A stretch of DNA of 64,000 nt from Variovorax sp. CF079 (GCF_900101545.1 NZ_FMZU01000001.1:310001-374000), one strand, 5' to 3'; numbered from the stretch's first letter, positions 1-9,905 are shown. Numbers and translations: made by a program. The notes: generated by a model not told the origin, from the letters alone.

Positions 1-849
1 CTCGCAGATCCGGCGCAGGTCGGCGGCCAGGCGCTCTTCGATCGATTGCATGGCGTCGATGCGCCGGCTGCAGCAGTCGAACCAGGTCTGGCTCAGTTCG
101 GTATCGAGTGCCACGCCGGCGGGTGCCGCGCAGGCGATGCGGCGCAGCCGTTCCTGCTCCGCCAATTGGGCGGGGGATTGACTGCTGCGCCAGAGCTCGG
201 CGATGCGCGCGCCCGAGAACTCGGCGAAGACCTGGAAGCAGCGCTCCTGCGATTCGATCAGATGCAGCCATTGCTGCTGGCGCGCGCTGTCGTTGAGGCC
301 CGAGGCGAAGGCCGCGGCGCCGCAGGCGCGCTCCTGGCCGGCGAACTCCTTGCCCTGCATGAAATTGAACATGGCCACCAGCTGGCGAGAGATTTCCGGG
401 TCGGTGGCGCCGTCCGCGGCCTCGAACACGACTGCGAGCAGCCCTGCGATCAGCTTGACGAAGGCGGCCGTCGCCTCAGCCGGGCTGAGCTCCAAGGCGC
501 CGACGCGACGGCGCAGCTCGGGCAGGCCCTCGAGGCCCGGCAGCACCCAGGCGATGCGGCTGAACAGGCGCGCACCGTTGCCGATGCGGCCCGCGTCGGC
601 CTCGAGCTGATCGAACGAAGCGCGCACCGCCTCTTCCACGCGCAGGCATTCGGCGATCTGCTCGCTGCGCTGCGAGACGAAACGGTGGCCACGCGACGCC
701 AGCAGCACGTTCGAGATGCCGCGTTCGCGCTGCAGCGCATGGACCAGGCGGCCGATCGTGCCGACCAGCGCGCTGGTGCGGGCGAGCTGCTCCAGCGCGT
801 CGATTTCGCAACGCAGGGCGGCCATCAGAAAGCTCAGTCCGGATTTCAT
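1..849 (-). CDS. Nitrate/nitrite-sensing (NIT) domain regulator, 3' end beyond window
   Basis: The reverse strand is open from an ATG at 849 to the window edge, giving 283 codons with no stop. The N-terminal half contains a helical stretch with LVHALQRERGISNVLLASRG (about residues 36-55), typical of NIT (nitrate- and nitrite-sensing) domains. In soluble regulators such as NasR this domain precedes an RNA-binding ANTAR domain that causes antitermination of nitrate-assimilation transcripts; that part would lie outside the window. No membrane segment is visible in the part present, which argues for a cytoplasmic regulator rather than a NIT-containing kinase or chemoreceptor. It is divergent from tsaD with 85 bases between. 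The NIT call is fairly firm; the ANTAR ending is inference. Confidence 0.75.
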   Translation of the reverse strand, partial: MKSGLSFLMAALRCEIDALEQLARTSALVGTIGRLVHALQRERGISNVLLASRGHRFVSQRSEQIAECLRVEEAVRASFDQLEADAGRIGNGARLFSRIAWVLPGLEGLPELRRRVGALELSPAEATAAFVKLIAGLLAVVFEAADGATDPEISRQLVAMFNFMQGKEFAGQERACGAAAFASGLNDSARQQQWLHLIESQERCFQVFAEFSGARIAELWRSSQSPAQLAEQERLRRIACAAPAGVALDTELSQTWFDCCSRRIDAMQSIEERLAADLRRICE

Positions 850-934
850 CGTGGGGCGGCATGGCTGAAGAGCCATCCTAAGGACATGCAGCAACATCCG
901 TGCCCCGACATCGTGCGCACCCTACACTCGTCGC

Positions 935-1987
935 ATGTTTGTATTGGGAATCGAATCGTCCTGCGACGAGACCGGCGTGGCCCTGGTCGAATCCGGCGCG
1001 AGCGGCTTGCCGCGCCTGGCCGCGCACGCGCTCCACAGCCAGATCGCGATGCACCAGGCCTATGGCGGCGTGGTGCCCGAGCTGGCCAGCCGCGACCACA
1101 TCCGGCGCGTGCTGCCCCTGGCGCAGACGGTGTTGTGCGAGGCCGCCCGCTCCCTGGCCGAGATCGACGTCGTCGCCTACACGCGCGGGCCGGGGCTGGC
1201 CGGCGCGCTGCTGGTGGGCGCCGGCGTGGCCTGTGCACTGGGCGCGGCGCTCGGCAAGCCGGTGCTGGGCGTGCATCACCTGGAAGGCCACCTGCTGTCG
1301 CCCTTTCTCAGTGCCGATCCGCCCGAGTTCCCCTTCGTCGCGCTGCTGGTCTCGGGCGGTCACACGCAACTGATGCGGGTCGACGGCGTGGGGCGCTACG
1401 AGCTGCTCGGCGAGACCATCGACGACGCAGCAGGCGAAGCCTTCGACAAGAGCGCCAAGCTGATGGGCCTGCCCTATCCCGGCGGCCCCTGGCTCGCCAA
1501 GCTGGCGGAGGAGGGCGACGCCGCGGCCTTCAAGCTGCCGCGGCCCCTGCTGCACAGCGGCGACCTCGACTTCTCCTTTGCCGGCTTGAAGACGGCGGTG
1601 CTGACGCAGGCCAGGAAACTCGGCGGCGAGCTCGAAGCGCGCAAGGCCGATCTGGCCGCCTCGACCCAGGCCGCGATCGTCGACGTGCTGCTGAGGAAAT
1701 CACTGGCCGCCATCGAACAGACCGGGCTGGACCGGCTGGTGGTGGCCGGGGGCGTGGGTGCCAACCGGGCTTTGCGCGAACAGCTCAATGCGGCATGCGC
1801 GAAGCGCGGCGTGCGCGTGCACTACCCCGAGCTGCACCTGTGCACCGACAACGGCGCCATGATCGCGATGGCCGCCGCGATGCGCCTGCAGGCCGGCCTG
1901 GGGCAGGCGAGCGAGCGCTATGCCTTCGACGTCAAGCCGCGATGGCCACTGGCTTCGCTCTGCGCGCCGGAGCCGGAGTTCGGGTAG
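935..1987 (+). CDS. tsaD: tRNA N6-adenosine threonylcarbamoyltransferase TsaD
   Basis: TsaD transfers the threonylcarbamoyl group from TC-AMP to A37 of ANN-decoding tRNAs, working with TsaB and TsaE in the cytoplasm. The 350-residue product has the usual length and starts [17 protein letters not shown], the family's ATP-binding N-terminus. The metal-binding HxxxH is seen as HHLEGH near residue 111, followed by the SGGHTQL segment and a C-terminal CTDNGAMIA motif. The ATG has no clear Shine-Dalgarno sequence; a TACACT hexamer ends six bases upstream, so a leaderless transcript is possible but unproven. The 3' end overlaps the convergent hydrolase gene by 56 bases. Confidence 0.97.
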   Translation: MFVLGIESSCDETGVALVESGASGLPRLAAHALHSQIAMHQAYGGVVPELASRDHIRRVLPLAQTVLCEAARSLAEIDVVAYTRGPGLAGALLVGAGVACALGAALGKPVLGVHHLEGHLLSPFLSADPPEFPFVALLVSGGHTQLMRVDGVGRYELLGETIDDAAGEAFDKSAKLMGLPYPGGPWLAKLAEEGDAAAFKLPRPLLHSGDLDFSFAGLKTAVLTQARKLGGELEARKADLAASTQAAIVDVLLRKSLAAIEQTGLDRLVVAGGVGANRALREQLNAACAKRGVRVHYPELHLCTDNGAMIAMAAAMRLQAGLGQASERYAFDVKPRWPLASLCAPEPEFG

Positions 1988-2675
1988 TCGCGCCTTTCTT
2001 GCCGTGCGGGGGCAGCGGCAGCACCTCGAGCACCTTGCGCCAGAGTTGCGACCACTGCGGCCAGTCGTGGCCGCCTTCGGTGGTGAACACGCGCCCGGCA
2101 GGCAAGGCCTCCGCCAGCAGGCGGTGATTGGCGGCGAAGCGGTCGGCGAGGCCGAAACCCAGGTACAGCGGCGGCAGGCCCTTGGCGGGCTTGGAGGCCG
2201 CGTACTGCTGAAGCCAGGGCCAGAGCTTGCGATCGACCTCCTGGTCCGGCGGCGGGCCTTCGGGCGCCTTCCAGGCGCGCAGGCCGCCGGCCTTGTGGAT
2301 CTCGGCGCCGACCGGCCGCCGTCCGAGGTAGGGCGCCAGCGCCACGATTCCGTCGACGGCGCCGGGCTTGGCCAGTTCGTGGATCAGGGCGCCGAAACCG
2401 CCGATCGAGATGCCCACCAGCCAGATCGACTTGTAACCCGTCGCACGCTGCGGCCGGAGGATGTCGTGATGCAGCCGCTCGATGAAGGTCTGGTCGTAGT
2501 AGTACGACACGTCGGCGTCGACGAGCAGGGCGTCGGCCGCCAGATCCCGCTCCCTGACCGCGCTGATGAAGCCTTCGCGCTCGAACTCTTCAGGCTTCAG
2601 GAACGCGCCCGGCAGGAACACCAGCAAGGTGTCCGACCGTGAATCGTCGTGAGCAAGTTTCAAGTGCGTTTTCAT
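1932..2675 (-). CDS. Alpha/beta hydrolase family protein
   Basis: The product of about 247 residues has an alpha/beta hydrolase fold: a first strand [10 protein letters not shown], then the nucleophile elbow GISIGG with Ser as the likely nucleophile, and a late GGHDW containing the likely catalytic His. The substrate cannot be read from the sequence. The start was placed at the ATG at 2675 ([11 protein letters not shown]) rather than at an upstream in-frame ATG at 2768, because the longer version would run through the hsp20 terminator at 2756-2780 and adds an unrelated Cys/aromatic leader. It converges on tsaD and overlaps its last 56 bases. Confidence 0.8.
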   Translation of the reverse strand: MKTHLKLAHDDSRSDTLLVFLPGAFLKPEEFEREGFISAVRERDLAADALLVDADVSYYYDQTFIERLHHDILRPQRATGYKSIWLVGISIGGFGALIHELAKPGAVDGIVALAPYLGRRPVGAEIHKAGGLRAWKAPEGPPPDQEVDRKLWPWLQQYAASKPAKGLPPLYLGFGLADRFAANHRLLAEALPAGRVFTTEGGHDWPQWSQLWRKVLEVLPLPPHGKKGATTRTPAPARRAKPVAIAA

Positions 2676-2755
2676 GGCGCTTCGTCGAGCGCCCGAGACT
2701 TCTTTCTGCTGCCCGCAGTCAAGGTATCGAACGCCAATTAGGAGGAAAGCATTTG

Positions 2756-2780
2756 AAAAAAACGCCACAAATGTGACGTT
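2756..2780 (-). terminator. Rho-independent terminator of hsp20
   Basis: Read on the reverse strand this is an 8-base-pair stem, AACGTCAC/GTGGCGTT with one T-G wobble, a four-base ATTT loop, and then seven T residues. It lies about 100 bases downstream of the hsp20 stop codon. It also lies inside the upstream extension of the alpha/beta hydrolase frame, which supports the shorter start chosen for that gene. Confidence 0.85.
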
Positions 2781-2882
2781 CTCTGCACTTATTTTGAGTT
2801 CAGAAATGAATCAGGTCGGCAACAAAAAGTTACCGGCCCGATTACCTTCTTGCGTCTTCCAAGCTTCTGAAACAATTTCGTA

Positions 2883-3254
2883 TCAGTTGATGGCGAGCTG
2901 GGCGGCGGTGCTGACGGGGACCAGCTTGCCCAATTTCAGAGTCAGCACGCCATTCTCGAGCTTGGCTTCGCTGGTGGCGACCTCGATGTCCTGCGGCAGT
3001 TCATAAGCGGCCTTGAATTGGCGTTTTGCATCTGCCTTGCTTTCGATGCGAACCACGGCACCTTCGATGCCGATCGTCAGGTCTTCGCGCGAGAAGCCCG
3101 GAACGTCCATCGTCAGCGTCCAGGTCTTTTCGTCCTGTTCGACATTGAGCGAACGGCGCGCGGCGGAAAAGGCATCGTTCACGAAGCGCTCGAGGCTCCG
3201 GTCATAGGCGCGCGGCACGAAGCGGGCGGTGCGAATTGCGGGTGCAAAAAACAT
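2883..3254 (-). CDS. Hsp20/alpha-crystallin family small heat shock protein
   Basis: Small ATP-independent holdase chaperone of 123 residues. An alpha-crystallin domain fills the C-terminal two thirds: WTLTMDVPGFSREDLTIGIEG, then YELPQDIEV and a GVLTLKLGK strand. The start is ATG at 3254 (MFFAPAIRTARF), preceded at good spacing by AGGAG; a longer in-frame start at 3350 would add a Cys-rich leader foreign to the family. The C-terminal I-x-I/V motif used for oligomer contacts is not obvious, and the protein is shorter than IbpA. It is monocistronic, ending in a strong terminator. The divergent spacer holds CCCCATTG, which resembles a sigma-32 -10 element, but no matching -35 is found. Confidence 0.93.
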   Translation of the reverse strand: MFFAPAIRTARFVPRAYDRSLERFVNDAFSAARRSLNVEQDEKTWTLTMDVPGFSREDLTIGIEGAVVRIESKADAKRQFKAAYELPQDIEVATSEAKLENGVLTLKLGKLVPVSTAAQLAIN

Positions 3255-3376
3255 GATGGGAACTCCTGAATGAACACAATGGGGACAAGAATGTGTGTCC
3301 CTTACACTGCGCGGCGTTTCAAACAACACAAGTGCCGCTTGCCACCTCATCTAGGCGCGGCGGGAGGCGTTTCAAG

Positions 3377-4660
3377 ATGAGTTTTTCCAGCTTTATTTGG
3401 CGCCGCAAGGCCTTGAAATTCGCCGCTATGGCGCTATGCGCGGCGGCGCTAGCGCCGGTGTATGCGCAGCCCGCGCCGCCGATCCGGCTCGCGCTGATCG
3501 AGAGCATGAGCGGGCCCTTCGCCAACACCGGCGAAGCGGTGTTCCGCAACCTGTTGTGGGCCGTGGAGCGCGTGAATGCGCGCGGCGGCGTCAAGCTGCC
3601 CGGCGGCGCCCGCTTTCTGCAGCTGGACCGCTATGACAGCAAGGGCCAGAACGAGGAGGCGCTGTCGGCGCTGCGCGCGGCCATGGACGACGGCGCGCGC
3701 ATCGTGCTGCAAGGGAATTCGTCGGCTACGGCGGCCGCACTGGTGGACGCCATCGAGAAGAACAACGAGCGCGACCCGTCGCGCCGCGTGCTGTTCCTCA
3801 ACTACTCGGCGGTCGATCCGGTGCTCACCAACGAGCGCTGCAGCTTCTGGCACTTTCGCTTCGACGCGCATGCCGACATGCGCGTGACGGCGCTGATGGA
3901 CGTGCTGAAGAACGACGCAGCGCTCAAGCGCGTCTACCTGATCGGGCAGGACTACAGCTTCGGCCAGGCCGTGCTGCGCGAATCGAAGCGGCAGCTCGGC
4001 GCGCTCCGGCCGGATATGCAGATCGTCGGCGACGAGTTGCATCCGATGGGCCGCGTGAAGGACTTCGCGCCCTACGCCAGCAAGATCCTCGCGAGCGGCG
4101 CGCAGGCCGTGATCACCGGCAACTGGGGCAACGACCTCACGCTGCTGGTGAAGGCGGCGCGCGAGGCGGGTTTCAACGGCAGCTTCTACACCTTCTACGG
4201 CAACGCGCTCGGTGCGCCGGCGGCCATCGGCGATGCCGGCATCGGCCGTGTGGTCGCTGTGGCGGATTGGTTGCCGAACGTGCAGACGCGAGAGTCCGAA
4301 GCCTTCTACCGCGCCTTCCGCGAGCGCTTCCCCAAACCGGCCGAGGATTACGTGCACATGCGCATGCAGTTGCTGGTCGAGTCGCTGGCCCAGGCGGTCG
4401 AACGCGCCGGCAGCGTCGACACCGTGGCCGTGGCGCGCGCGCTCGAAAAGGCCGAGGTCACGCTGGCGGGCCAGAGCGGCCGCATGCGCGCCGCCGATCA
4501 CCAGTTCCAGCAGGCCCTGGTGGTCGGCGTGATGGACAAGCAGGGCACGCCCGGCGTGAAGTTCGACGTCGAAGGCTCCGGCTACGGCTTCCGCGTCGTG
4601 AGGACAATCCCTGCAGAACGGGCCGAGATGCCCACCAGCTGCAAGATGCAGCGCTCCTGA
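3377..4660 (+). CDS. ABC transporter substrate-binding protein, branched-chain amino acid (type 1 periplasmic) family
   Basis: Periplasmic binding protein of 427 residues. A signal peptide is seen (basic SFIWRRKALKF, then the hydrophobic AAMALCAAALAPVYA ending in an AxA-type site). The mature part begins PIRLALIESMSGPFANTGEAV, the standard first strand of Leu/Ile/Val-binding-type receptors. ATG 3377 is preceded by GGGAGG at correct spacing, so an upstream in-frame start at 3293 was rejected. No membrane permease or ATPase gene is adjacent; the complete Liv-type system at 34-38 kb has its own binding protein. It is followed 20 bases later by an aminotransferase gene, so both may be co-transcribed. 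The ligand is unknown. Confidence 0.9.
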   Translation: MSFSSFIWRRKALKFAAMALCAAALAPVYAQPAPPIRLALIESMSGPFANTGEAVFRNLLWAVERVNARGGVKLPGGARFLQLDRYDSKGQNEEALSALRAAMDDGARIVLQGNSSATAAALVDAIEKNNERDPSRRVLFLNYSAVDPVLTNERCSFWHFRFDAHADMRVTALMDVLKNDAALKRVYLIGQDYSFGQAVLRESKRQLGALRPDMQIVGDELHPMGRVKDFAPYASKILASGAQAVITGNWGNDLTLLVKAAREAGFNGSFYTFYGNALGAPAAIGDAGIGRVVAVADWLPNVQTRESEAFYRAFRERFPKPAEDYVHMRMQLLVESLAQAVERAGSVDTVAVARALEKAEVTLAGQSGRMRAADHQFQQALVVGVMDKQGTPGVKFDVEGSGYGFRVVRTIPAERAEMPTSCKMQRS

Positions 4661-4680
4661 ATTTCCAAGGAACAGACACG

Positions 4681-5838
4681 ATGCGCCAAGCCATTCACAA
4701 CCTCGAAGCCTCCAAGATCCGTGAGGTCGCCAACGCCGGCCTGGGCCGCAGCGACGTGCTGGCCTTCTGGTTCGGCGAGAGCGACGAAGTGACGCCCGAG
4801 GTGATCCGCCAGGCGGCGATCGATTCGCTGCAACAAGGAGAAACCTTCTATGCCCACAACCTGGGCCTGCCGGAACTGCGCGAGGCCGTTGCGCAGTACA
4901 TGAGCGGGCTGCATCCGGCGATCGAGGCCTCGCGCATCGCCATCACCTCGGGCGGCGTCAATGCGCTGATGCTGGCGGTGCAGGCGCTGGTCGATGCGGG
5001 CGACGAAGTGGTCGCGGTCACGCCCGTGTGGCCCAACCTGACGGCGCAGCCCGCGATCCTCGGTGCGCGTGTGCGTTCCGTGCCGCTGGTGCCGAAGGCA
5101 GGGCAATGGACGCTCGACCTCGACGCGCTGCGCACCACGGTCACGCCGGCGACGAAGCTGCTCATCGTCAACGCGCCGAACAACCCGACCGGCTGGACCC
5201 TTGCGAGCGCGGAGCAGCAGGCGATCCTCGACCACTGCCGTCAGACCGGCACATGGATCCTGGCCGACGAGGTCTACGAGCGGCTCTATTTCGATGCCAC
5301 GCCGAAGGGATGCGCGCCCAGCTTTCTGGACATCTCGACGCCGGACGACCGGCTCGTCGTCGCGCACAGCTTTTCCAAGAGTTTCCTCATGACCGGTTGG
5401 CGCCTCGGCTGGCTGGTGCTGCCGCCGGTGCTGATGGACGGCATGGGCAAGCTGATCGAATTCAACACTTCCTGCGCGAGCGTGTTCACCCAGCGCGCCG
5501 GCATCGCTGCGCTGGCGCACAGCCAGGAGATCACGCCGCGCGTGGTCGCGCACCTCAAGGCCTGCCGCGACACGCTGGTGCCCTTGCTTGCCGACATCCC
5601 GGGCGTCCAGGTGGCGCCCGCGCGCGGCGGCATGTACGCATTTTTCAAGCTCGAAGGCTTCGACGATTCACTGGCGCTGGCCAAGCGCCTGGTGGCCGAG
5701 GCCGGGCTCGGGCTTGCGCCGGGGAGCGCTTTCGCACCCGAGGCGCAGGGCTGGCTGCGCTGGTGCTTTGCCTCGAAGGATCCGCAACGCCTGGTGCAGG
5801 GCGTCGAGCGGCTCAAGACCTGGCTGGCAGCCCGATAG
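4681..5838 (+). CDS. Pyridoxal-phosphate-dependent class I/II aminotransferase
   Basis: Cytoplasmic fold-type I PLP enzyme of 385 residues that should move an amino group between an amino acid and a 2-oxo acid. Visible landmarks are the NAPNNPTGW loop, the WILADEVYERL strand with the PLP-ring Asp, and SHSFSKSFLMTGWRLGW, where the Lys forms the internal aldimine, followed by an Arg for the substrate carboxylate. The ATG at 4681 follows AAGGA. It lies 20 bases after the orphan substrate-binding protein gene, suggesting amino acid uptake and turnover, but the substrate is not determinable. Confidence 0.9.
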   Translation: MRQAIHNLEASKIREVANAGLGRSDVLAFWFGESDEVTPEVIRQAAIDSLQQGETFYAHNLGLPELREAVAQYMSGLHPAIEASRIAITSGGVNALMLAVQALVDAGDEVVAVTPVWPNLTAQPAILGARVRSVPLVPKAGQWTLDLDALRTTVTPATKLLIVNAPNNPTGWTLASAEQQAILDHCRQTGTWILADEVYERLYFDATPKGCAPSFLDISTPDDRLVVAHSFSKSFLMTGWRLGWLVLPPVLMDGMGKLIEFNTSCASVFTQRAGIAALAHSQEITPRVVAHLKACRDTLVPLLADIPGVQVAPARGGMYAFFKLEGFDDSLALAKRLVAEAGLGLAPGSAFAPEAQGWLRWCFASKDPQRLVQGVERLKTWLAAR

Positions 5839-5862
5839 TCGTTCGGGTTTTCATGCCAGGGA

Positions 5863-5950
5863 TGCCACCGATCCGGCTTTGCCGGTCGGTCGGCATCGCC
5901 CCCGGTAGGGGGAAGGCGCGCGCGACACGAAGTGCGCGAAGCCCAGGGGC
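5863..5950 (-). repeat. Dispersed intergenic repeat, copy 1 (reverse orientation)
   Basis: Read on the reverse strand, this block contains CTTCGCGCACTTCGTGT, then CCCCCTACCGGGGG, then CCGGCAAAGCCGG. The same three modules occur in the same order and at similar spacing at 27185-27271 on the forward strand. It fills most of the gap between the aminotransferase and the rpsO promoter. CCGGC/GCCGG forms a small hairpin. It looks like a REP-type or BIME-like element; it codes for nothing visible. Confidence 0.65.
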
Positions 5951-5954
5951 GGGT

Positions 5955-5960
5955 TATAAT
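5955..5960 (+). promoter_or_regulatory. Candidate rpsO promoter -10 (TATAAT)
   Basis: A perfect TATAAT hexamer lies about 90 bases upstream of rpsO, directly after the intergenic repeat. A matching -35 is not convincing, so this is a likely but not certain start region. The resulting leader of about 85 bases is long enough to hold the structured S15 autoregulatory site known in other bacteria, though that structure was not worked out here. Confidence 0.5.
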
Positions 5961-6049
5961 CCCAAGGCTTTGCATGCCGCAAGGCGCACGGCGGGTGCAG
6001 TTCCAGCGCCCGTCGCAAGTCAAACATTCCGGAACAGGAAAATCATCAA

Positions 6050-6316
6050 ATGATCGCAGCCTCCATCAAGGCGGAAGTTGTCAAGGACAACGCCCGCGCC
6101 GCCAACGACACCGGCAGCCCCGAAGTGCAAGTCGCACTGCTGACCGCCCGCATCAACGAACTCACCCCGCACTTCAAGACGCACGCCAAGGACCACCATG
6201 GCCGCCGCGGCCTGCTGCGCATGGTGAGCCGCCGCCGCAAGCTGTTGGACTACCTCAAGTCCAAGGACGCCGACCGCTACACCGCGCTGATCGCCAAGCT
6301 GGGTCTGCGCAAGTAA
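6050..6316 (+). CDS. rpsO: 30S ribosomal protein S15
   Basis: The 88-residue product has normal family length. S15 is a primary 16S rRNA-binding protein that nucleates the platform of the small subunit, contacting helices 20-22. The conserved core is seen as [17 protein letters not shown], then [18 protein letters not shown] and [20 protein letters not shown] precedes the ATG. A strong terminator follows at once and pnp is next downstream, the classical rpsO-pnp arrangement. S15 usually represses its own translation through its leader. Confidence 0.98.
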   Translation: MIAASIKAEVVKDNARAANDTGSPEVQVALLTARINELTPHFKTHAKDHHGRRGLLRMVSRRRKLLDYLKSKDADRYTALIAKLGLRK

Positions 6317-6334
6317 GGTCGAATCGCATGCAAG

Positions 6335-6370
6335 AACGCCTGGGTTAGTCCGCTAGCTCAGGCGTTTTTT
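6335..6370 (+). terminator. Rho-independent terminator between rpsO and pnp
   Basis: A stem of about 13 base pairs (AACGCCTGGGTTA against TAGCTCAGGCGTT, with two G-T wobbles) with a six-base loop runs into a T tract at 6365-6370. It starts 18 bases after the rpsO stop codon. It should end most rpsO transcripts, so pnp probably also has its own promoter within 6371-6524. Confidence 0.9.
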
Positions 6371-6524
6371 ACTTCGGAGCCGCCAAAACAGAGCGAAGCT
6401 GTGTCATTCCAACGAAGTTCTCGCCGAATTTCTCTGGAATGGCATCGTGTTCTGGAAAGCGCTCCGGCCCCGCGGGGTCTGTGATCACCACAGGCAAACC
6501 CGCTAATCAAAACAGGAGCTAAAC

Positions 6525-8816
6525 ATGAGTCTCTTCAACAAAGTCACCAAGACCTTCCAGTGGGGCGGCAAGACCGTCGTTCTGGAAACCGGCGAAATCG
6601 CCCGCCAGGCCAGCGGCGCCGTGATCGTGGACATCGAAGGCACCGTCGTGCTGGCCACCGTCGTCGCTTCCAAGGCAGCCAAGCCGGGCCAGGATTTCTT
6701 CCCGCTGACCGTCGACTACATCGAGAAGACCTATGCCGCCGGCAAGATCCCCGGCAGCTTCTTCAAGCGCGAAGCCAAGCCCAGCGAACTCGAGACGCTG
6801 ACCTCGCGCCTGATCGACCGGCCGATCCGCCCGCTGTTCCCCGAGGGCTTTTTGAACGAAGTGCACGTGGTGATCCACACGCTGTCGCTCAATCCCGAAG
6901 TCGACGCCGACATCGCCGCCATGATCGGCACGAGCGCCGCGCTGTCGATCTCCGGCATTCCCTTCAGCGGCCCGATCGGCGCCGCGCGCGTGGGCTATAT
7001 CAACGGTCAGTACGTGCTCAATCCGGGGCAGACCGAGCGCAAAGATTCGCAGATGGACCTGGTCGTCGCCGGCACCGAAGCGGCCGTGCTGATGGTCGAG
7101 TCCGAAGCCCTGCAGCTGAGCGAGGAAGTCATGCTCGGCGGCGTGGTGTTCGGCCATGAGCAGGCCAACATCGCGATCAATGCGATCCACGAACTCGTGC
7201 GCGACGCCGGCAAGCCGGTGTGGGACTGGCAGCCGCCGGCCGAGGACGAAGCCTTCGTCGCCAAGGTCAAGGGTCTGGCCGAAGAGAAGCTGCGCGCCGT
7301 CTACCAGATTCGCAGCAAGCAGGCTCGTACGCAAGCCCTGCGCGAGGCCAATGCCAGCGTGATGGACGCGCTGAAGGAAAGCGGCGAGCCCTTCGACGCG
7401 GGCAAGGTCAACGACCTCCTGTTCGCGATCGAATCGAAGATCGTGCGCAGCCAGATTCTCTCGGGCGAGCCGCGCATCGACGGCCGCGACACGCGCACCG
7501 TGCGTCCCATCGAGATCCGCAACGGCGTGCTGCCGCGCACCCACGGCTCGGCCCTGTTCACGCGAGGCGAAACCCAGGCGCTGGTCGTGACCACGCTCGG
7601 CACCGAGCGCGACGCGCAGCGCATCGACGCGCTGGCCGGCGAGTACGAAGACCGCTTCCTGTTCCACTACAACATGCCTCCCTTCGCCACCGGTGAAGTG
7701 GGCCGCATGGGCTCGACCAAGCGCCGCGAAGTCGGCCACGGCCGTCTGGCCAAGCGCGCCCTCGTGGCCTGCCTGCCGACCAAGGAAGAGTTCCCCTACA
7801 CGATCCGTGTCGTGTCGGAAATCACCGAGTCGAACGGCTCCTCGTCGATGGCTTCGGTCTGCGGCGGCTGCCTCTCGATGATGGATGCGGGCGTGCCGAT
7901 GAAGGCGCACGTGGCCGGCATCGCGATGGGCCTGATCAAGGAAGACAACCGCTTCGCCGTGCTGACCGACATCCTGGGCGACGAGGACCACCTGGGCGAC
8001 ATGGACTTCAAGGTGGCCGGCACGACCAACGGCATTACCGCGCTGCAGATGGACATCAAGATCCAGGGCATCACCAAGGAAATCATGCAGGTCGCCTTGG
8101 CGCAGGCCAAGGAAGCGCGCATGCACATCCTGGGCAAGATGCAGGAAGCGATGGGCGAGGCCAAGGCCGAAGTCTCGAGCTTCGCGCCGCGCCTGTTCAC
8201 GATGAAGATCAACCCCGAGAAGATCCGCGACGTGATCGGCAAGGGCGGCTCGGTGATCCGCGCGCTGACCGAAGAGACCGGCACGCAGATCAACATCGAC
8301 GAAGACGGCACCATCACCATCGCTTCGACCGACCCGGCCAAGGCCGAAGCGGCCAAGAAGCGCATCGAGCAGATCACGGCGGAAGTCGAGATCGGCAAGA
8401 CCTACGAAGGCCCGGTCACCAAGATCCTCGACTTCGGCGCACTCATCAACCTGCTGCCCGGCAAGGACGGCCTGCTGCACATCAGCCAGATCGCGCACGA
8501 ACGCGTCGAGAAGGTGACTGACTACCTGAGCGAAGGCCAGATCGTGAAGGTCAAGGTGCTCGAGACCGACGAGAAGGGCCGCGTCAAGCTGTCCATGAAG
8601 GCGCTCACCGAGCGTCCGGCCGGCATGGAGTTCAGCGAGCGTCCGCCGCGCGAAGACCGCGGCGAGCGTCGCGAGCGTGGCGATCGCCCGCCGCGTGCCG
8701 AGCGCGCACCGCGCTTCGACAACGCCGAACGCGGCGAGCAAGCTGGCGAGCAGGCGGTGGCGGTCGAACAGGACCAGCGGCCGCAAGAGCCCAACGGCGG
8801 CGACCGCCAGCCCTGA
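6525..8816 (+). CDS. pnp: Polyribonucleotide nucleotidyltransferase (PNPase)
   Basis: A 3'-to-5' phosphorolytic exoribonuclease of 763 residues, a core member of the RNA degradosome. Two RNase PH-like domains are present (about residues 1-230 and 310-540), with the catalytic second half marked by [12 protein letters not shown] and [10 protein letters not shown]. They are joined by an all-alpha linker and followed by a KH domain ([20 protein letters not shown]) and an S1 domain ([16 protein letters not shown]). The last 60 residues are an Arg/Glu-rich low-complexity tail, common in betaproteobacterial PNPases. AGGAG precedes the ATG. PNPase is typically autoregulated in its leader after RNase III cleavage. 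Confidence 0.98.
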   Translation: MSLFNKVTKTFQWGGKTVVLETGEIARQASGAVIVDIEGTVVLATVVASKAAKPGQDFFPLTVDYIEKTYAAGKIPGSFFKREAKPSELETLTSRLIDRPIRPLFPEGFLNEVHVVIHTLSLNPEVDADIAAMIGTSAALSISGIPFSGPIGAARVGYINGQYVLNPGQTERKDSQMDLVVAGTEAAVLMVESEALQLSEEVMLGGVVFGHEQANIAINAIHELVRDAGKPVWDWQPPAEDEAFVAKVKGLAEEKLRAVYQIRSKQARTQALREANASVMDALKESGEPFDAGKVNDLLFAIESKIVRSQILSGEPRIDGRDTRTVRPIEIRNGVLPRTHGSALFTRGETQALVVTTLGTERDAQRIDALAGEYEDRFLFHYNMPPFATGEVGRMGSTKRREVGHGRLAKRALVACLPTKEEFPYTIRVVSEITESNGSSSMASVCGGCLSMMDAGVPMKAHVAGIAMGLIKEDNRFAVLTDILGDEDHLGDMDFKVAGTTNGITALQMDIKIQGITKEIMQVALAQAKEARMHILGKMQEAMGEAKAEVSSFAPRLFTMKINPEKIRDVIGKGGSVIRALTEETGTQINIDEDGTITIASTDPAKAEAAKKRIEQITAEVEIGKTYEGPVTKILDFGALINLLPGKDGLLHISQIAHERVEKVTDYLSEGQIVKVKVLETDEKGRVKLSMKALTERPAGMEFSERPPREDRGERRERGDRPPRAERAPRFDNAERGEQAGEQAVAVEQDQRPQEPNGGDRQP

Positions 8817-8895
8817 GAGGCGAGGGCGGTGACGCCTTTGCCGTCATTTCACCGTGCGTCTGCCCGCCAGGGCGGGCGCTGCAGCCGAGACAAGC

Positions 8896-9894
8896 ATGAA
8901 AGCCATTGAAATCACTTCGTACGGCGCTCCCGAGGTGCTGCGCGTGGCCGAGCGCCCCGCGCCGGTCGCGGGCGCGGGCGAGTTGCTGATTCGCGTGGCC
9001 GCGAGCGGCGTGAACCGCCCCGACGTGCTCCAGCGCACCGGCAACTACCCGGTGCCGCCGGGCGCTTCGGATTTGCCGGGGCTCGAGGTCGCGGGCGAGA
9101 TCGTTTCGGGCGATGCCGCCGCGATGCGTGAGGCTGGCTTCGCCGTCGGCGATCGCGTCTGCGCGTTGATCGCGGGCGGCGGCTATGCAGAACTCTGCGT
9201 GGCGCCCGTGGCCCAGTGCCTGCCGGTGCCCAAGGGCTGGAGCGATGCCGAGGCGGCTTCGCTGCCAGAGACCTTCTTCACCGTGTGGAGCAATGTGTTC
9301 GATCGGGCCCGATTGCAAAAGGGCGAGACTCTGCTGATCCAGGGCGGCTCGAGCGGCATCGGCGTCACGGCCATTCAGCTGGGCAAGGCCTTCGGCGCGA
9401 CGGTGATCGTGACGGCCGGCAGCGACGACAAGTGCGAAGCCTGCAGGAAGCTCGGCGCCGACCATGCGATCAACTACAAGACGTCCGATTTTGTCGAAGA
9501 GGTCAAGCGCCTCACCGGCGGCAAGGGCGTTGACGTGGTGCTCGACATGGTGGCCGGCGCCTACGTGCCGCGCGAGATCGAATGCATGGCCGAGGACGGC
9601 CGGCTCGTGATCATCGCAGTGCAGGGTGGCACAAAGAGCGAATTCAATGCGGGCCTGGTGCTGCGCAGGCGGCTCACGATCACCGGTTCGACCCTGCGTC
9701 CGCGGCCGGTGGAATTCAAGGGTGCGATCGCAAAGGCCTTGCGCGAAAAAGTCTGGCCGCTGCTCGAAAGCGGCGCCGTCAAGCCCGTGATCCACAGCAC
9801 CTTCGCCGCACAGGGCGAGCCCAGCGGCGCGGCGCAAGCCCACGTCCTGATGGAATCGAACCAGCACATCGGCAAGATCGTGCTGACCTGGTGA
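8896..9894 (+). CDS. NAD(P)H quinone oxidoreductase, zinc-independent MDR (PIG3-like) family
   Basis: Medium-chain dehydrogenase/reductase of 332 residues that probably reduces quinones with NADPH. The N-terminal GroES-like domain starts [17 protein letters not shown]. The Rossmann domain shows [18 protein letters not shown] for cofactor binding. The structural and catalytic zinc Cys sets of alcohol dehydrogenases are absent, as in the quinone oxidoreductase branch. The start was set at ATG 8896; an in-frame upstream start at 8854 adds only 14 atypical residues. It lies 79 bases after pnp and 11 bases before tpiA, so it is likely co-transcribed with tpiA. Confidence 0.93.
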   Translation: MKAIEITSYGAPEVLRVAERPAPVAGAGELLIRVAASGVNRPDVLQRTGNYPVPPGASDLPGLEVAGEIVSGDAAAMREAGFAVGDRVCALIAGGGYAELCVAPVAQCLPVPKGWSDAEAASLPETFFTVWSNVFDRARLQKGETLLIQGGSSGIGVTAIQLGKAFGATVIVTAGSDDKCEACRKLGADHAINYKTSDFVEEVKRLTGGKGVDVVLDMVAGAYVPREIECMAEDGRLVIIAVQGGTKSEFNAGLVLRRRLTITGSTLRPRPVEFKGAIAKALREKVWPLLESGAVKPVIHSTFAAQGEPSGAAQAHVLMESNQHIGKIVLTW

Positions 9895-9905
9895 ACAAGA
9901 CAGAC

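Noticed and set aside
861..876. ATGGCT/AGCCAT hairpin upstream of the NIT regulator gene, a possible ANTAR target
   Set aside because: Only one short stem is present; ANTAR targets need two hairpins with defined loops, and it lies before the regulator's own gene.
923..934. Leaderless tsaD transcript from a TACACT hexamer
   Set aside because: The spacing would fit but no -35 is present, so it is noted only in the gene entry.
46..2127. Forward-strand open frame through the NIT gene and tsaD
   Set aside because: It runs across two real genes in other frames and gives compositionally biased sequence without a domain.
3277..3284. Sigma-32-type -10 (CCCCATTG on the reverse strand) before hsp20
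   Set aside because: No CTTGAA-like -35 occurs at the required spacing, so the promoter class cannot be claimed. A GGGACA/TGTCCC inverted repeat overlaps it but is short.
6519..8786. Long reverse-strand open frame antisense to pnp
   Set aside because: The translation is rich in His, Leu, Asp and Ala without any family motif; pnp on the forward strand is certain.
8862..8877. GCCCGC/GCGGGC hairpin after pnp as terminator
   Set aside because: No T tract follows and such GC stems are expected by chance here.
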